Positions 1-8,683 of a stretch of 64,000 nucleotides of DNA are shown here, piece by piece. Origin of the DNA: Halarsenatibacter sp964630835 (GTDB lineage Bacteria; Bacillota; Halanaerobiia; Halanaerobiales; Halarsenatibacteraceae); contig CAZVZM010000001.1 in the NCBI GenBank assembly GCA_964630835.1, positions 77,212 through 141,211 on the forward strand. Direction: 5' to 3'. Position numbers and translations under genes: made by a program. Under the pieces are notes generated by a model, which saw only the letters and a program-made list of their open reading frames with translations, searched no databases and was not told the origin of the DNA. How positions within the stretch are numbered: position 1 is the first letter of the stretch; every line of letters starts with the position of its first letter.

Positions 1-25
1 TTGGCGCCATTTCAAAATCAAGCAT
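1..25 (-). CDS. Start of an unidentified gene (partial, runs off the left edge)
   Basis: On the minus strand an ATG at 25 is preceded by an AAGGAGGAG Shine-Dalgarno (complement of 31-39) at about 5 nt spacing. The visible codons read MLDFEMAP before the window ends. It lies 60 nt downstream of the SagB-like gene in the same direction, so it is probably the next gene of the operon. Eight residues are too few to identify a family. Confidence 0.55.
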
Positions 26-85
26 ATAATCTCCTCCTTAATAAAATTTAAAGTTAAAAAGTTCGGTTCTTTTCCAAAAATATTA

Positions 86-853
86 CTAATTCCTGTCCGC
101 ATTCTTTCCCGCTGTGGCAGCATACACGGCAAATTCTTTTCGGCCATCTATCTCAAGCAGGGAATCTATCTCCTCCTGGTCATAGGCGCCAATAGCACAG
201 ATGCCAGTATTGAGAGCTTCGCCAGCCAGATAGAGATTTTGACATATATGTCCAGCTTCCAGAGCAATCAATCTGGGTGAAAGCCTGCCATACCTCCACT
301 CAGTTCGCCGGGGAAGAGAGGTCCAGACAAACACTGCGGCGCTATCGGGTATGAATTTTTGCTGATTAAAAGTCTCGCTGTGGCAGGCTTTTCCCATTAT
401 TTCAATGATTTTGTCCTCTTCATAAATTAAGGCCAGTTTATTTCCTCGGGGAAGATATCTGTATATTCCGGGGTTTAAAGATTTTATTCTTCCGGCTGCC
501 AGATAAGTTTCAAAGGGGTAACGAGCCCCTGCTGAAGGGGCAATTCGCTTTCTTTTTCCTTCTCCTTTCGTCCCCTGGGCGGCTGCAAGCATAAAAGAAA
601 GCTCATCAATGTCTATATATTCATCGCTGTAATCTCTTCTGCTGCGGCGGCTCCAGAGCACTTCCTTTAAGTCCGAATTTATGGGAGAGATATCATCATG
701 AGGAGGCAAATTTATGATATCGACTGCATCCTCACACGATTTTTGGTACGGAGGAGGAGATAACCCCTGTTGCTGTTCTGTTTCCATCTCTTTAAGTTTG
801 TCCCAGGGACCGGCTCGCAAAAATTCTCTGTGGCTTTTGTTATTTTTATGCAT
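86..853 (-). CDS. SagB-type nitroreductase-fold dehydrogenase
   Basis: Predicted FMN-dependent oxidoreductase of the SagB/ThcOx branch of the nitroreductase superfamily, about 255 aa. Visible hallmarks are the RRSRRDYS flavin-phosphate motif, SAGARYPFE in the centre and EAGHICQNLYLAGEAL near the C-terminus. I chose the ATG at 853 because AGGAGGG precedes it by 8 nt; an upstream in-frame start at 910 has no such site. SagB enzymes in peptide clusters oxidise thiazolines/oxazolines, but no YcaO cyclodehydratase or precursor peptide is nearby, so this is probably a stand-alone redox enzyme of unknown substrate. It lies 79 nt after the FAH gene, in the same operon direction. Confidence 0.8.
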   Translation of the reverse strand: MHKNNKSHREFLRAGPWDKLKEMETEQQQGLSPPPYQKSCEDAVDIINLPPHDDISPINSDLKEVLWSRRSRRDYSDEYIDIDELSFMLAAAQGTKGEGKRKRIAPSAGARYPFETYLAAGRIKSLNPGIYRYLPRGNKLALIYEEDKIIEIMGKACHSETFNQQKFIPDSAAVFVWTSLPRRTEWRYGRLSPRLIALEAGHICQNLYLAGEALNTGICAIGAYDQEEIDSLLEIDGRKEFAVYAATAGKNADRN

Positions 854-932
854 TTTATTTACCCTCCTCCTGAACTGAGCGGTAAAAAATTTAGTTTTTT
901 CAAAAATCAATTTTAATATAACTATCCATCTT

Positions 933-1733
933 TTAAGAAGAGGATGAAATATCTTTTACTACCTGGTTGGAAAGAGTTCCAATTCCCTTAATTGTGATCT
1001 CAATTTCATCTCCATGCCTGAGATAGCGAGGGGGCTTTTGACCTTTTCCTACCCCGGGGGGAGTCCCGGTAGTGATAAGTGTACCGGGAAGCAGTGTCAT
1101 CTGTCTGGAACAATAACTGATTATTTCATCATAGCTAAAAATCATATCTTCAGCTTCAGAGTTCTGTTTTAATTTGCCATTTAGATAGGATTTTATTGCG
1201 GCTGATTCCGGGTCTGCAGATGTTTCAATAAAAGGACCAAAGGGACAGAATGAATCAAAGGATTTAGCTCTGGCCCACTGCCCATCATTTTCCTGACAGT
1301 CGCGGGCTGTAACATCATTAACACAGGTATAGCCCAGAATGTAGTCATCAGCTTCGCAGGGAGAAATATCTTTTGCTTTTTTGCCCATGACTATACCAAG
1401 CTCAGCTTCGTAATCAACACTGTCGGAAGCCTGTGGGGGGAGTTTTATGTCATCTTCCGGTCCAATAATGCTGCTGGTTGCTTTGAGAAATATCAGCGGC
1501 TTATCAGGGACCTGTTTTCCGGACTCCCTGGCGTGCTCATGATAATTAAGCCCTATGGCAATTACATTGGGAGGATTAACGGGGGGAAGGAGTTTGACAT
1601 CAGAAATATCCCATTTCCTTTCTGTGCAGGAAAAAGCAGAAAATATACTGCCTTTAATTTCTGTTATTATATTTCCATCCATTCTCCCCGTGAGTGCATC
1701 GTTCTCGCCGGTCATAAATTGGGCCAATTTCAT
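933..1733 (-). CDS. Fumarylacetoacetate hydrolase (FAH) family protein
   Basis: Metal-dependent C-C hydrolase or oxaloacetate decarboxylase/tautomerase of the FAH superfamily, 266 aa. The catalytic domain covers about residues 50-264. Probable metal ligands are E109 and E111 (motif YEAELGIV) and D140 (CVNDVTARD); the C-terminal LITTGTPPGVG is typical of the family. Start ATG at 1733 has a GAGGTGATC Shine-Dalgarno. FAH proteins of this type act on acylpyruvates or oxaloacetate, which suits the neighbouring malic enzyme and RraA-type protein, but the substrate cannot be read from sequence. Confidence 0.85.
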   Translation of the reverse strand: MKLAQFMTGENDALTGRMDGNIITEIKGSIFSAFSCTERKWDISDVKLLPPVNPPNVIAIGLNYHEHARESGKQVPDKPLIFLKATSSIIGPEDDIKLPPQASDSVDYEAELGIVMGKKAKDISPCEADDYILGYTCVNDVTARDCQENDGQWARAKSFDSFCPFGPFIETSADPESAAIKSYLNGKLKQNSEAEDMIFSYDEIISYCSRQMTLLPGTLITTGTPPGVGKGQKPPRYLRHGDEIEITIKGIGTLSNQVVKDISSSS

Positions 1734-1823
1734 ATGATCACCTCAAATTTATGATTCATAGTTCGATAAATTTTGAACTCAATCTTCAATTTTAATAAAA
1801 TCTAAGGTTTTCCGATCACTCGC

Positions 1824-3047
1824 TCAATATGTTTGCCTGGAGAATTTTTCTCGAAGTTCCCTATCATCCCGGGCCTCTCCAGCGCAACCTTCTTCCATGG
1901 CAGTTCGAGCTACGGCCAGAGCGACTTCACCTGTTACCCCTCTGCGGAGGGGAGGAGGAATGATTTTATCCGGAGAAGGGCTTTTCACCAGCTCTGCCAG
2001 GTTGCGTGCAGCGGAAAGTTTCATCTCCTGATTTATTTCTGAAGACCTTACCGAGATTGCTCCCCGCATCACACCGGGGAAAGCGAGAACGTTATTAATT
2101 TGATTTGGGTGATCGGATCTCCCCGTAGCCACCACACTGGCTCCTGCTTTTTTTGCCACACTGGGATCAATCTCCGGCTCGGGATTGGCGAGGGCAAAAA
2201 TAATAGGATCATCGGCCATTTTATCAATCATGGCCCGGTCCAAAACACCACCTACCGAAAGGCCGATAAATATATCGGCATTTTTGACTGCTTTATTCAG
2301 ACTTCCGGCAATATTCTTCGGGTTGGTTTTTGCAGCAAGTTTTTCCTTGGCCTCGTTCATACCGTCCTCTCTGCAGGAATGAATTATTCCCCTGCTGTCA
2401 CAGATGATCAGATTTTCTCTCTCAATTCCTTTCTGTATTAGGAGATTGGCCGTGGCAGTAGCTGAGGCTCCGGCCCCATTGATTACTATTTTGCACGCAG
2501 TCAAATCTTTAGAAGTAACCTTTGTAGCATTATAAAGGCCTGCCAGTATAACAATGGCGGTTCCATGCTGATCATCATGGAAAATAGCCATTTCTGTTTC
2601 TTTTTTCAGTCTTTTCTCAATATAAAAACAGTCAGGTGCCGCTATATCTTCCAGATTCACTCCTGAAAAAACCGGCGAGAGAAGTTTGACGGTTTCAACG
2701 ATTCTATCGGGATCTTCTGTGTCCAGACAAATTGGAAAAGCATCAAGGCCGGCAAATTTTTTAAAAAGCACCGCTTTCCCTTCCATAACGGGCAGGGATG
2801 CTCCGGCGCCGATATTTCCCAGCCCCAGCACAGCGGTGCCGGAAGAAACCACAGCTATCATGTTTCCCCGGGATGTATAGTCAAAAATTTTTTTTGAATC
2901 ATCGGCAATTTTTCTGCAGGGCTCAGCTACTCCAGGAGAATAAGCCAGACTGAGATCCTCCTCGCTATCGATCTCCACTTTGCTTTCTACTGACAGTTTG
3001 CCTTTATTTCTGGCGTGCAGGGCGAGCGCCTTTTCATATATATTCAT
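1824..3047 (-). CDS. Malic enzyme (oxaloacetate-decarboxylating malate dehydrogenase)
   Basis: Converts malate to pyruvate and CO2 with reduction of NAD(P). The 407-aa length is that of the short bacterial form without a phosphotransacetylase domain. The N-terminal malic domain carries Y36 (AYSPGVAEPC), K91 (GKAVLFKKF), the E132-D133 metal pair and FHDDQHGT at 156-163; the C-terminal half is a Rossmann domain with INGAGASA. Shine-Dalgarno GGAGTGAG precedes ATG 3047. It follows the RraA-type gene by 15 nt, so the two are almost certainly co-transcribed and feed the pyruvate/oxaloacetate node. Cofactor preference is not assigned. Confidence 0.92.
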   Translation of the reverse strand: MNIYEKALALHARNKGKLSVESKVEIDSEEDLSLAYSPGVAEPCRKIADDSKKIFDYTSRGNMIAVVSSGTAVLGLGNIGAGASLPVMEGKAVLFKKFAGLDAFPICLDTEDPDRIVETVKLLSPVFSGVNLEDIAAPDCFYIEKRLKKETEMAIFHDDQHGTAIVILAGLYNATKVTSKDLTACKIVINGAGASATATANLLIQKGIERENLIICDSRGIIHSCREDGMNEAKEKLAAKTNPKNIAGSLNKAVKNADIFIGLSVGGVLDRAMIDKMADDPIIFALANPEPEIDPSVAKKAGASVVATGRSDHPNQINNVLAFPGVMRGAISVRSSEINQEMKLSAARNLAELVKSPSPDKIIPPPLRRGVTGEVALAVARTAMEEGCAGEARDDRELREKFSRQTY

Positions 3048-3062
3048 ATTCTCACTCCAGAA

Positions 3063-3773
3063 TTAATTATATATTTTAAAATTATCATTTATGATTTCAC
3101 AGCCCAGTCTTTGCAGTTTTTTGTCAATCCAATCACGTTTAAGATTTCCATTTCTAATCTTTTTCAGCATCTGTTTTTCCTGATCCTGTTTGGATCTGGC
3201 TTTTGAAATGACTTCCTCCAGGTTATCTTTCTTAACAGCCACCACTCCATCGGCATCTCCAATAATTATATCTCCAGGATATATAATCTGGCCGGCACAT
3301 GATATGGGGACGTTAATTTCTCCGGGGCCATTTTTATAGGGGCCCTGAGGGATGCAGCCTCTGGCATAAACTGCAACTGCAGCTTGATTTTGAATGTAAT
3401 CCTTATCTCTGATCAATCCATCTAAAATAAATCCCTTAACCGCTTTCTTTTCTGCCAGCCTGCACATTATCTCACCGATTATAGCTCTGTTATTTTCACC
3501 TCTTGCATCGACTGCAATGATGTCATTTTTGTCCGACATTTCCAGGGCCTTATGCACCATTAGATTATCTGTGGCTGTTGTTTTTACGGTGAGTGCTCTT
3601 CCAGATACCTTTAGTTTATTTGCTCTATTGATAGGCATGACTTCAGAAGCGAGACAGCCTGATCTATTCATGACATCGGATATAACAGCTGCAGGATATT
3701 GTGCCAGCTCCTTGATTTTATCGATGTCCGCTTTTTTCGGCTTATCATATATTCGAAAACCTATTTCGGACAA
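3063..3773 (-). CDS. RraA/HMG-aldolase family protein, possible oxaloacetate decarboxylase
   Basis: Member of the RraA-like class II pyruvate aldolase family (4-hydroxy-4-methyl-2-oxoglutarate aldolase type). The family signatures FILDGLIRD and GDIIIGDADGVVAVKK are present; the R-D pair and a downstream Asp bind pyruvate and metal. I place the start at TTG 3773 (236 aa) because GGGGAGG sits 7 nt upstream; an earlier in-frame TTG at 3797 would put that site inside the gene. Family members also decarboxylate oxaloacetate, which fits the position between sucD and malic enzyme. An RNase-inhibitor role is less likely in this metabolic operon. Confidence 0.8.
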   Translation of the reverse strand: MSEIGFRIYDKPKKADIDKIKELAQYPAAVISDVMNRSGCLASEVMPINRANKLKVSGRALTVKTTATDNLMVHKALEMSDKNDIIAVDARGENNRAIIGEIMCRLAEKKAVKGFILDGLIRDKDYIQNQAAVAVYARGCIPQGPYKNGPGEINVPISCAGQIIYPGDIIIGDADGVVAVKKDNLEEVISKARSKQDQEKQMLKKIRNGNLKRDWIDKKLQRLGCEIINDNFKIYN

Positions 3774-3839
3774 AATGCATCCCTCCCCGGGCCACAACCT
3801 GTATTAAAAAGATTAATAGGCAATAAAGCTCAGATCTAT

Positions 3840-4709
3840 TTAAAGCATATTCTGGACAAGATCAGGTATATCCGTCAGATCTTCTGCGATTTTAATTCCG
3901 GCTTCAGCAAGGACTTTTTTCTTATGCCCGGCTCCTCCTTCTCCACCAGGAGATACTATTGCTCCAGCATGTCCCATTCTTTTACCCTCCGGGGCAGCTT
4001 CTCCGGCTATGAGTGCGATGGCTTTTTTATTCATATTTTTGTCGATGTATTCGGCTGCTTTTTCTTCATCTCTGCCCCCGATTTCTCCCAGCAGAACTAT
4101 AACTTCAGTCTGATCATCTTTTTCATAAAGGGGGAGAAGATCTATAAAACTGGAACCCTGTATGGGGTCTCCACCAATTCCTACGACTGTTGACTGGCCT
4201 ATTTCCCTGTTGGAAAGATTATTGGAGGTTTCGTAAGAGAGAGTGGCGCTGCGTGACATTACTCCCACCTTTCCCTGTTTATAGATGCTGCCGGACATAA
4301 ATCCAACCTTTGATTTACCAGGGGAGATAACCCCGGGGGTATTGGGACCAATTAGAACGCAGTCGTGATAGCGGGCGTAATTATAGCAGTAAAGCATGTC
4401 CTGAAAGGGAACACCTTCTGCAACGGCTACCACCAGGTCGAGACCAGCGCTGACGGCTTCAATGATAGCATCTTTAGTATAGCGGGGGGGTACAAATAAA
4501 ATGCTGGAGTTGGCTCCCGTTTCCATTTGAGCTTCTCTAACAGTGTCATAAACGGGGATGCCACTCACCTCTTTGCCGCCTTTGCCGGGTGTGACCCCAG
4601 CCACCACCCGGGTGCCATATTCCTTCATCAGACGGGCGTGAAATTTTCCCTCTCTGCCGGTAATGCCCTGAACGATAAGTTTTGTGTTTTCATTAATCAG
4701 TATGCTCAA
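3840..4709 (-). CDS. sucD: Succinate-CoA ligase alpha subunit
   Basis: Alpha subunit of succinyl-CoA synthetase, which carries the CoA-binding Rossmann domain and the phosphohistidine. Visible motifs are VQGITGREG at the N-terminus, IGPNTPGVI, and the active-site His in RMGHAGAIVSPGGEGGAG. Start is TTG 4709, giving 289 aa, the usual family length, with AGGTGA 5 nt upstream. It overlaps the 3' end of sucC by 17 nt, so translational coupling is likely. With korDABC upstream, the complex would make ATP or GTP from succinyl-CoA. Confidence 0.95.
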   Translation of the reverse strand: MSILINENTKLIVQGITGREGKFHARLMKEYGTRVVAGVTPGKGGKEVSGIPVYDTVREAQMETGANSSILFVPPRYTKDAIIEAVSAGLDLVVAVAEGVPFQDMLYCYNYARYHDCVLIGPNTPGVISPGKSKVGFMSGSIYKQGKVGVMSRSATLSYETSNNLSNREIGQSTVVGIGGDPIQGSSFIDLLPLYEKDDQTEVIVLLGEIGGRDEEKAAEYIDKNMNKKAIALIAGEAAPEGKRMGHAGAIVSPGGEGGAGHKKKVLAEAGIKIAEDLTDIPDLVQNML

Positions 4710-5850
4710 CGATTTCACCTGCCTTCTGCAATTTGGAGGCCTTTTTAACGACCTTATCCAGTTTTGTGGATGCTTCCAGACCGGCATCCTGCAGTATTTT
4801 TATTCCCTTTTCTCTGTTTGTTCCCTGGAGTCGACATACAATATCCAGTTCATCCGGTATATCCTGCAATGATTTTTTGACCCCGTTTGCAATTTCATTG
4901 CAGCGGGTTATTCCACCAAATATATTGAAGAGCACTGTCTCTGCATCTTCATCCTGCTTGACAACATTTACGGCTTTATTTACCTCTTCGGCAGTTGCTC
5001 CGCCGCCCAGATCAAGAATATTGGCTACATCGGTTTCGTGACGGCTGAGAAGATCGAGCGTGGTCAGGGCCAGACCTGCTCCATTGCTTATTATGGATAC
5101 GGAGCCGTTGAGTTTAATAACGACAAATCCCGCCTGCCTGCCGATGAGTTCAAGAGGCTCCTCTTTATCCTCATCAAGCATGTCAACTATCTGTTCCTGG
5201 CGGTAGCTGGCATTATCATCTGCCTGAAGCTTGGCATCGAGAGCTAAAAGGTTATTATCATCCAGAAGGGCCAGGGGATTGATCTCCACAAGCAAACAAT
5301 CGTATTTTTTGTAGACTCCGTACAATTTTTTTGCTATTTCCTCCAATTGTTCAGCAGATTTGCCCTCAAGCTCCGCCATATTGTGAATTTCATTGAAATG
5401 ATGTCTATGGAGCCCTGTGAGAGGATCAATAGTCAGCCTCAATATCTTTTCAGGCTGTTTTTCTGCCACCTCTTCAATATCCATGCCTCCCGAGGAGCTA
5501 AAAATTAGCGTGGTTTCTTTCTCTTCGCGATTTAAGGTTATCCCCAGATAAAATTCTCTCTCAATCTTTTGTTTTTTTTCCAGAAGAACCTGAGAAATTT
5601 TTTCACCTTTAAGTTCGCTGCCAAGCAGATCTTCGGTTTTATCCCTTGCTTCTTTTGGTGAAGAAACGAATTTTATCCCGCCGGCCTTACCCCTGCCGCC
5701 GGCGTGTACCTGGGATTTAACGGCTAAATCTGTCCCCAGCTCTTCACCTATGTCGGCTGCTTTTTCCGGAGTATCTGCCACCTGTCCACTCGGTATGTCA
5801 ATTCCCTCATTGGCCAGTATTTTCTTTGCCTGATATTCATATATTTTCAT
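4693..5850 (-). CDS. sucC: Succinate-CoA ligase beta subunit
   Basis: ATP-grasp beta subunit of succinyl-CoA synthetase, 385 aa. The sequence begins MKIYEYQAKKIL, has the nucleotide-binding AVKSQVHAGGRGKAGG, the metal/nucleotide stretch LLVEINPLAL and the GITRCNEIA loop that contacts the alpha subunit. Shine-Dalgarno GAGGTG lies upstream of ATG 5850. It comes 32 nt after korC. The gene order korDABC-sucCD directly links ferredoxin-dependent 2-oxoglutarate oxidation to substrate-level phosphorylation. Confidence 0.95.
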   Translation of the reverse strand: MKIYEYQAKKILANEGIDIPSGQVADTPEKAADIGEELGTDLAVKSQVHAGGRGKAGGIKFVSSPKEARDKTEDLLGSELKGEKISQVLLEKKQKIEREFYLGITLNREEKETTLIFSSSGGMDIEEVAEKQPEKILRLTIDPLTGLHRHHFNEIHNMAELEGKSAEQLEEIAKKLYGVYKKYDCLLVEINPLALLDDNNLLALDAKLQADDNASYRQEQIVDMLDEDKEEPLELIGRQAGFVVIKLNGSVSIISNGAGLALTTLDLLSRHETDVANILDLGGGATAEEVNKAVNVVKQDEDAETVLFNIFGGITRCNEIANGVKKSLQDIPDELDIVCRLQGTNREKGIKILQDAGLEASTKLDKVVKKASKLQKAGEIVEHTD

Positions 5851-5882
5851 GTTTTATCCTGCACCTCTCAGTTGATTTTGAA

Positions 5883-6419
5883 TTAAATCAGACTTTTTCC
5901 CAGCTTGTATGCTTCATCGTTCATTTTTTCGGTGCCTTCAGGCACCATTTCAGAAATGGCCTCTTTCATTACATTATCTCCTGTAATGCCTATTACCTCA
6001 TTCATCATGCCTATTGCTGCAATATTGGTAGGAAGTGTTGTGCCCAGCTCTTCTTCCACACTTATAGTGAGAGGAGCCTTATATATATCATTGGATATAA
6101 TATCTTCGGGTATATTTTTTACTTTGAATGAATCAATGATTACAGTAGAATCCTCTTTTAACTCCCCGTAGTAATTATCGCAGGCTTCCTGTGATAGAAC
6201 TACGAATATGTCAGGGATGTGCACAGAGAGATCAAAAATTTTGTCGGGGCTTATAACAACCTCTCCCCGGCAGGCTCCACCGCGAGCTTCTATACCATGT
6301 GATTCTCCCTGTACAACGTTGTAGCCGTCCTTCATACAGGCTTCAGCAATAATTATGCTGGCCAGAACCAGTCCCTGTCCACCTGTGCCGCTGAATCTTA
6401 CCTCCAGTCTGTCATCCAT
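5883..6419 (-). CDS. korC: 2-Oxoacid:ferredoxin oxidoreductase gamma subunit
   Basis: Gamma subunit (178 aa) of a four-subunit 2-oxoacid:acceptor oxidoreductase, probably the 2-oxoglutarate enzyme because sucCD follow. It starts MDDRLEVRFSGTGGQGLV, the glycine-rich motif of the family, and contains GESHGIEARGG. Its ATG lies in the TAATG overlap with the korB stop, so the two are translationally coupled. Confidence 0.92.
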   Translation of the reverse strand: MDDRLEVRFSGTGGQGLVLASIIIAEACMKDGYNVVQGESHGIEARGGACRGEVVISPDKIFDLSVHIPDIFVVLSQEACDNYYGELKEDSTVIIDSFKVKNIPEDIISNDIYKAPLTISVEEELGTTLPTNIAAIGMMNEVIGITGDNVMKEAISEMVPEGTEKMNDEAYKLGKSLI

Positions 6420-7234
6420 TATTTGTCACCCTCTTTAAAGTTTGTTATTCTGTCATATTCGTCAATGAATTCCGGTCTATCCTCTTTGTATAATACTCCA
6501 CGGGGCACTTTGTTTTTCTGGTCTTCAGGAGGGAGGTTTTCGGCCTGTTTTTTGCTAATAGTTATCTCCTTGAGTGTTTTCAGAAGTTCAGCAGCATCAT
6601 TATAATTGTTTCGGCGGCCGTATTGAGTTGGGCAGGTTGTAAGAACTTCTACCACGGAAAAACCTTTATGATCTATTGCCTTTGAAAATAAATCGGGCAG
6701 CTCTTTGACATAATAAGCATCTCCGCGGCCGAAGAAGCTTGCTCCGGCTCCGATGACCAGCTCTTCTATATTTACATCCGGCTCCACCATGCCAAAGGGA
6801 GCCGTGGAGGCTTTATCGCCCTTCTGAGTGGTGGGTGCATACTGTCCTCCCGTCATTCCGTATATTTGATTGTTGGCAATTATTGCTGTGAGATTAATAT
6901 TGCGGCGTGCAGCATGCACCAGGTGATTGCCTCCTATTGCGGTTGCGTCACCATCTCCCATAAATACAATCACGTTGAGTTCCGGACGGGACATTTTAAG
7001 TCCTGTGGCATAACTTAATGCTCTACCATGGGGAGTGCGCAGGGAGGGAAAGTCCATATATGTGGGCAGTTTACCGGCACAGCCAATAGCGCAGACCATT
7101 GCAGTCTTGTTTTGATTAAGTCCCAGGTCATCTATTGCCCTGATAAGTGACTGCCAGGCTGTGCCATGTGTGCAACCCGGACAAATGAATGTGGGCATTA
7201 TGTCTGTCCGCAAATATCTATCCAGCTTACTCAT
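6419..7234 (-). CDS. korB: 2-Oxoacid:ferredoxin oxidoreductase beta subunit (thiamine diphosphate-binding)
   Basis: Beta subunit (271 aa) that binds thiamine diphosphate and the catalytic [4Fe-4S] cluster. FICPGCTHG holds the first cluster cysteine pattern, GCAGKLPTY follows, and GDGDATAIGGNH is the ThDP/Mg motif completed by NNQIYGMTGGQ. It is 10 nt downstream of korA. Within the alpha-beta-gamma-delta complex it oxidatively decarboxylates the 2-oxoacid to the acyl-CoA. Confidence 0.93.
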   Translation of the reverse strand: MSKLDRYLRTDIMPTFICPGCTHGTAWQSLIRAIDDLGLNQNKTAMVCAIGCAGKLPTYMDFPSLRTPHGRALSYATGLKMSRPELNVIVFMGDGDATAIGGNHLVHAARRNINLTAIIANNQIYGMTGGQYAPTTQKGDKASTAPFGMVEPDVNIEELVIGAGASFFGRGDAYYVKELPDLFSKAIDHKGFSVVEVLTTCPTQYGRRNNYNDAAELLKTLKEITISKKQAENLPPEDQKNKVPRGVLYKEDRPEFIDEYDRITNFKEGDK

Positions 7235-7244
7235 GATTTCACCC

Positions 7245-8375
7245 CTAATTAATTTCCTTGATTTTTTTCAGCAGTTCCTGCATGGTTATATCTCGACTGG
7301 AAACCTTGTTATGCTGAATTACCTCCGCCCGACCTTCCACTGCCTGTCTGGTCAGACCTGCAACCTGTCCTAAATTCATTTCAGATACGATTATCTTATC
7401 CACTCTTTTTGCTGTTTTTAATAATTCTTTTTCGGGAAAAGGCCAGATAGTGAGAGGTCTTATCAGCTCTACATTTATGCCCTCTTCCTGGGCCTTTTTT
7501 ACAGCTCCCTGGGCGGGTCTGGTTGTTGATCCAAAGGCAAGCAGAGCAATGTCAGGATTCTGGCATGTTATTCTCTCCACCTCAACAATATCATCATAGT
7601 ACTTATCCAGCTTTGAATTTATTCTTTTTACACACTCATCGATGATATCCTCATCCAGATCAGGGATCCCGTTTTCACCATGGATCATTCCCGATATATT
7701 GTATCTGTATTCCCCGCCAAAGGGCGGCAATACTGGGATTTCACTCTCATCTACTTCATATGGCAGATATTCTTCGGGTGGACCTCCATCTACCTTTCTA
7801 TCAATGATCTCCAGAGACTCTTTGTCGGGCAGTGTCACGCTCTCTCTCATATGAGCAAGAGACTGATCACTCAATATTACCACTGGCACCATATATTTTT
7901 CTGCCAGATTAAAGGCTCTGATGGTTTCTGTGTAAGACTCTTTAACCGTCCCGGGCATGACAGCTATTCGGGGGCTATCTCCGTGAGAACCCCAGCGAGC
8001 CTGTAAAATATCTGCCTGGTGAGTTTTGGTGGCACCACCGGTGCTGGGACCCACGCGCTGGGCGCTGTAGATCACAATTGGAAGCTCGACCATGGCTGCA
8101 TATCCCAGATTTTCCTGCTTGAGACTCATACCCGGACCACTGGTTATAGTTATAGCCTTGCTTCCACCCGCGGAAGCTCCGATTACGGCCCCGATGCTTC
8201 CTAATTCATCTTCCATTTGAATGAAGCGTCCACCCCGTGAGGGTAATTTTTCTGCCAGCACCTCCATAGCTCCGGAGGAAGGGGTTATGGGATAACCGGC
8301 GCAAAATTTCACCCCTGCTGTCAGAGCTCCTTCAGCAACTGCTTGATTTCCCTGCATTAAAACTGTTTTACTCAT
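7245..8375 (-). CDS. korA: 2-Oxoacid:ferredoxin oxidoreductase alpha subunit
   Basis: Alpha subunit (376 aa). The N-terminal AEGALTAGVKFCAGYPITPSS motif contacts the cofactor and substrate; GPGMSLKQE and SAQRVGPSTG are also typical, and the C-terminal third is the transketolase-C-like domain. I use ATG 8375, which follows GAGGTGAAAATC; a GTG at 8384 is in frame but lies inside that ribosome-binding region. The gene overlaps the end of korD by 8 nt. 2-Oxoglutarate is the likeliest substrate because of the linked sucCD, though a broad 2-oxoacid enzyme is possible. Confidence 0.92.
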   Translation of the reverse strand: MSKTVLMQGNQAVAEGALTAGVKFCAGYPITPSSGAMEVLAEKLPSRGGRFIQMEDELGSIGAVIGASAGGSKAITITSGPGMSLKQENLGYAAMVELPIVIYSAQRVGPSTGGATKTHQADILQARWGSHGDSPRIAVMPGTVKESYTETIRAFNLAEKYMVPVVILSDQSLAHMRESVTLPDKESLEIIDRKVDGGPPEEYLPYEVDESEIPVLPPFGGEYRYNISGMIHGENGIPDLDEDIIDECVKRINSKLDKYYDDIVEVERITCQNPDIALLAFGSTTRPAQGAVKKAQEEGINVELIRPLTIWPFPEKELLKTAKRVDKIIVSEMNLGQVAGLTRQAVEGRAEVIQHNKVSSRDITMQELLKKIKEIN

Positions 8376-8568
8376 GATTTTCACCTCTTATTTCTATGGC
8401 TAAATCCGGGCACCTTAATTCACATAGCGAGCACTCCGTGCATTTTTCCTCATCTGCGATCCTGGGTCTGCCTTTCTTATCCAACTCCAGAACGTCTGTG
8501 GGACAAAATTCAACACAAATAGCACATTTCTTGCACCATCTTCTATCAATTGTAATCCGGGCTGTCAT
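8368..8568 (-). CDS. korD: 2-Oxoacid:ferredoxin oxidoreductase delta subunit (2x[4Fe-4S] ferredoxin)
   Basis: Small 66-aa ferredoxin subunit with two classic CxxCxxCxxxCP motifs, cysteines 12/15/18/22 and 43/46/49/53. It transfers electrons from the catalytic beta subunit to free ferredoxin. It is the first gene of the minus-strand operon, has an AAGGAGGG Shine-Dalgarno and overlaps korA. Confidence 0.93.
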   Translation of the reverse strand: MTARITIDRRWCKKCAICVEFCPTDVLELDKKGRPRIADEEKCTECSLCELRCPDLAIEIRGENHE

Positions 8569-8683
8569 ATTTTCCCTCCTTGCTTTTAGCTGTTATTTTA
8601 TGCACAATAATACAAAAAAATAAAGATCTCTCTCCAAATCAGCAGGCGAATTTTGTTTGAGTTGCTTTCACAATGGTTAACAT

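Noticed and set aside
3063..3797. Longer RraA-type protein starting at TTG 3797
   Set aside because: The GGGGAGG site falls inside this extension and points to TTG 3773.
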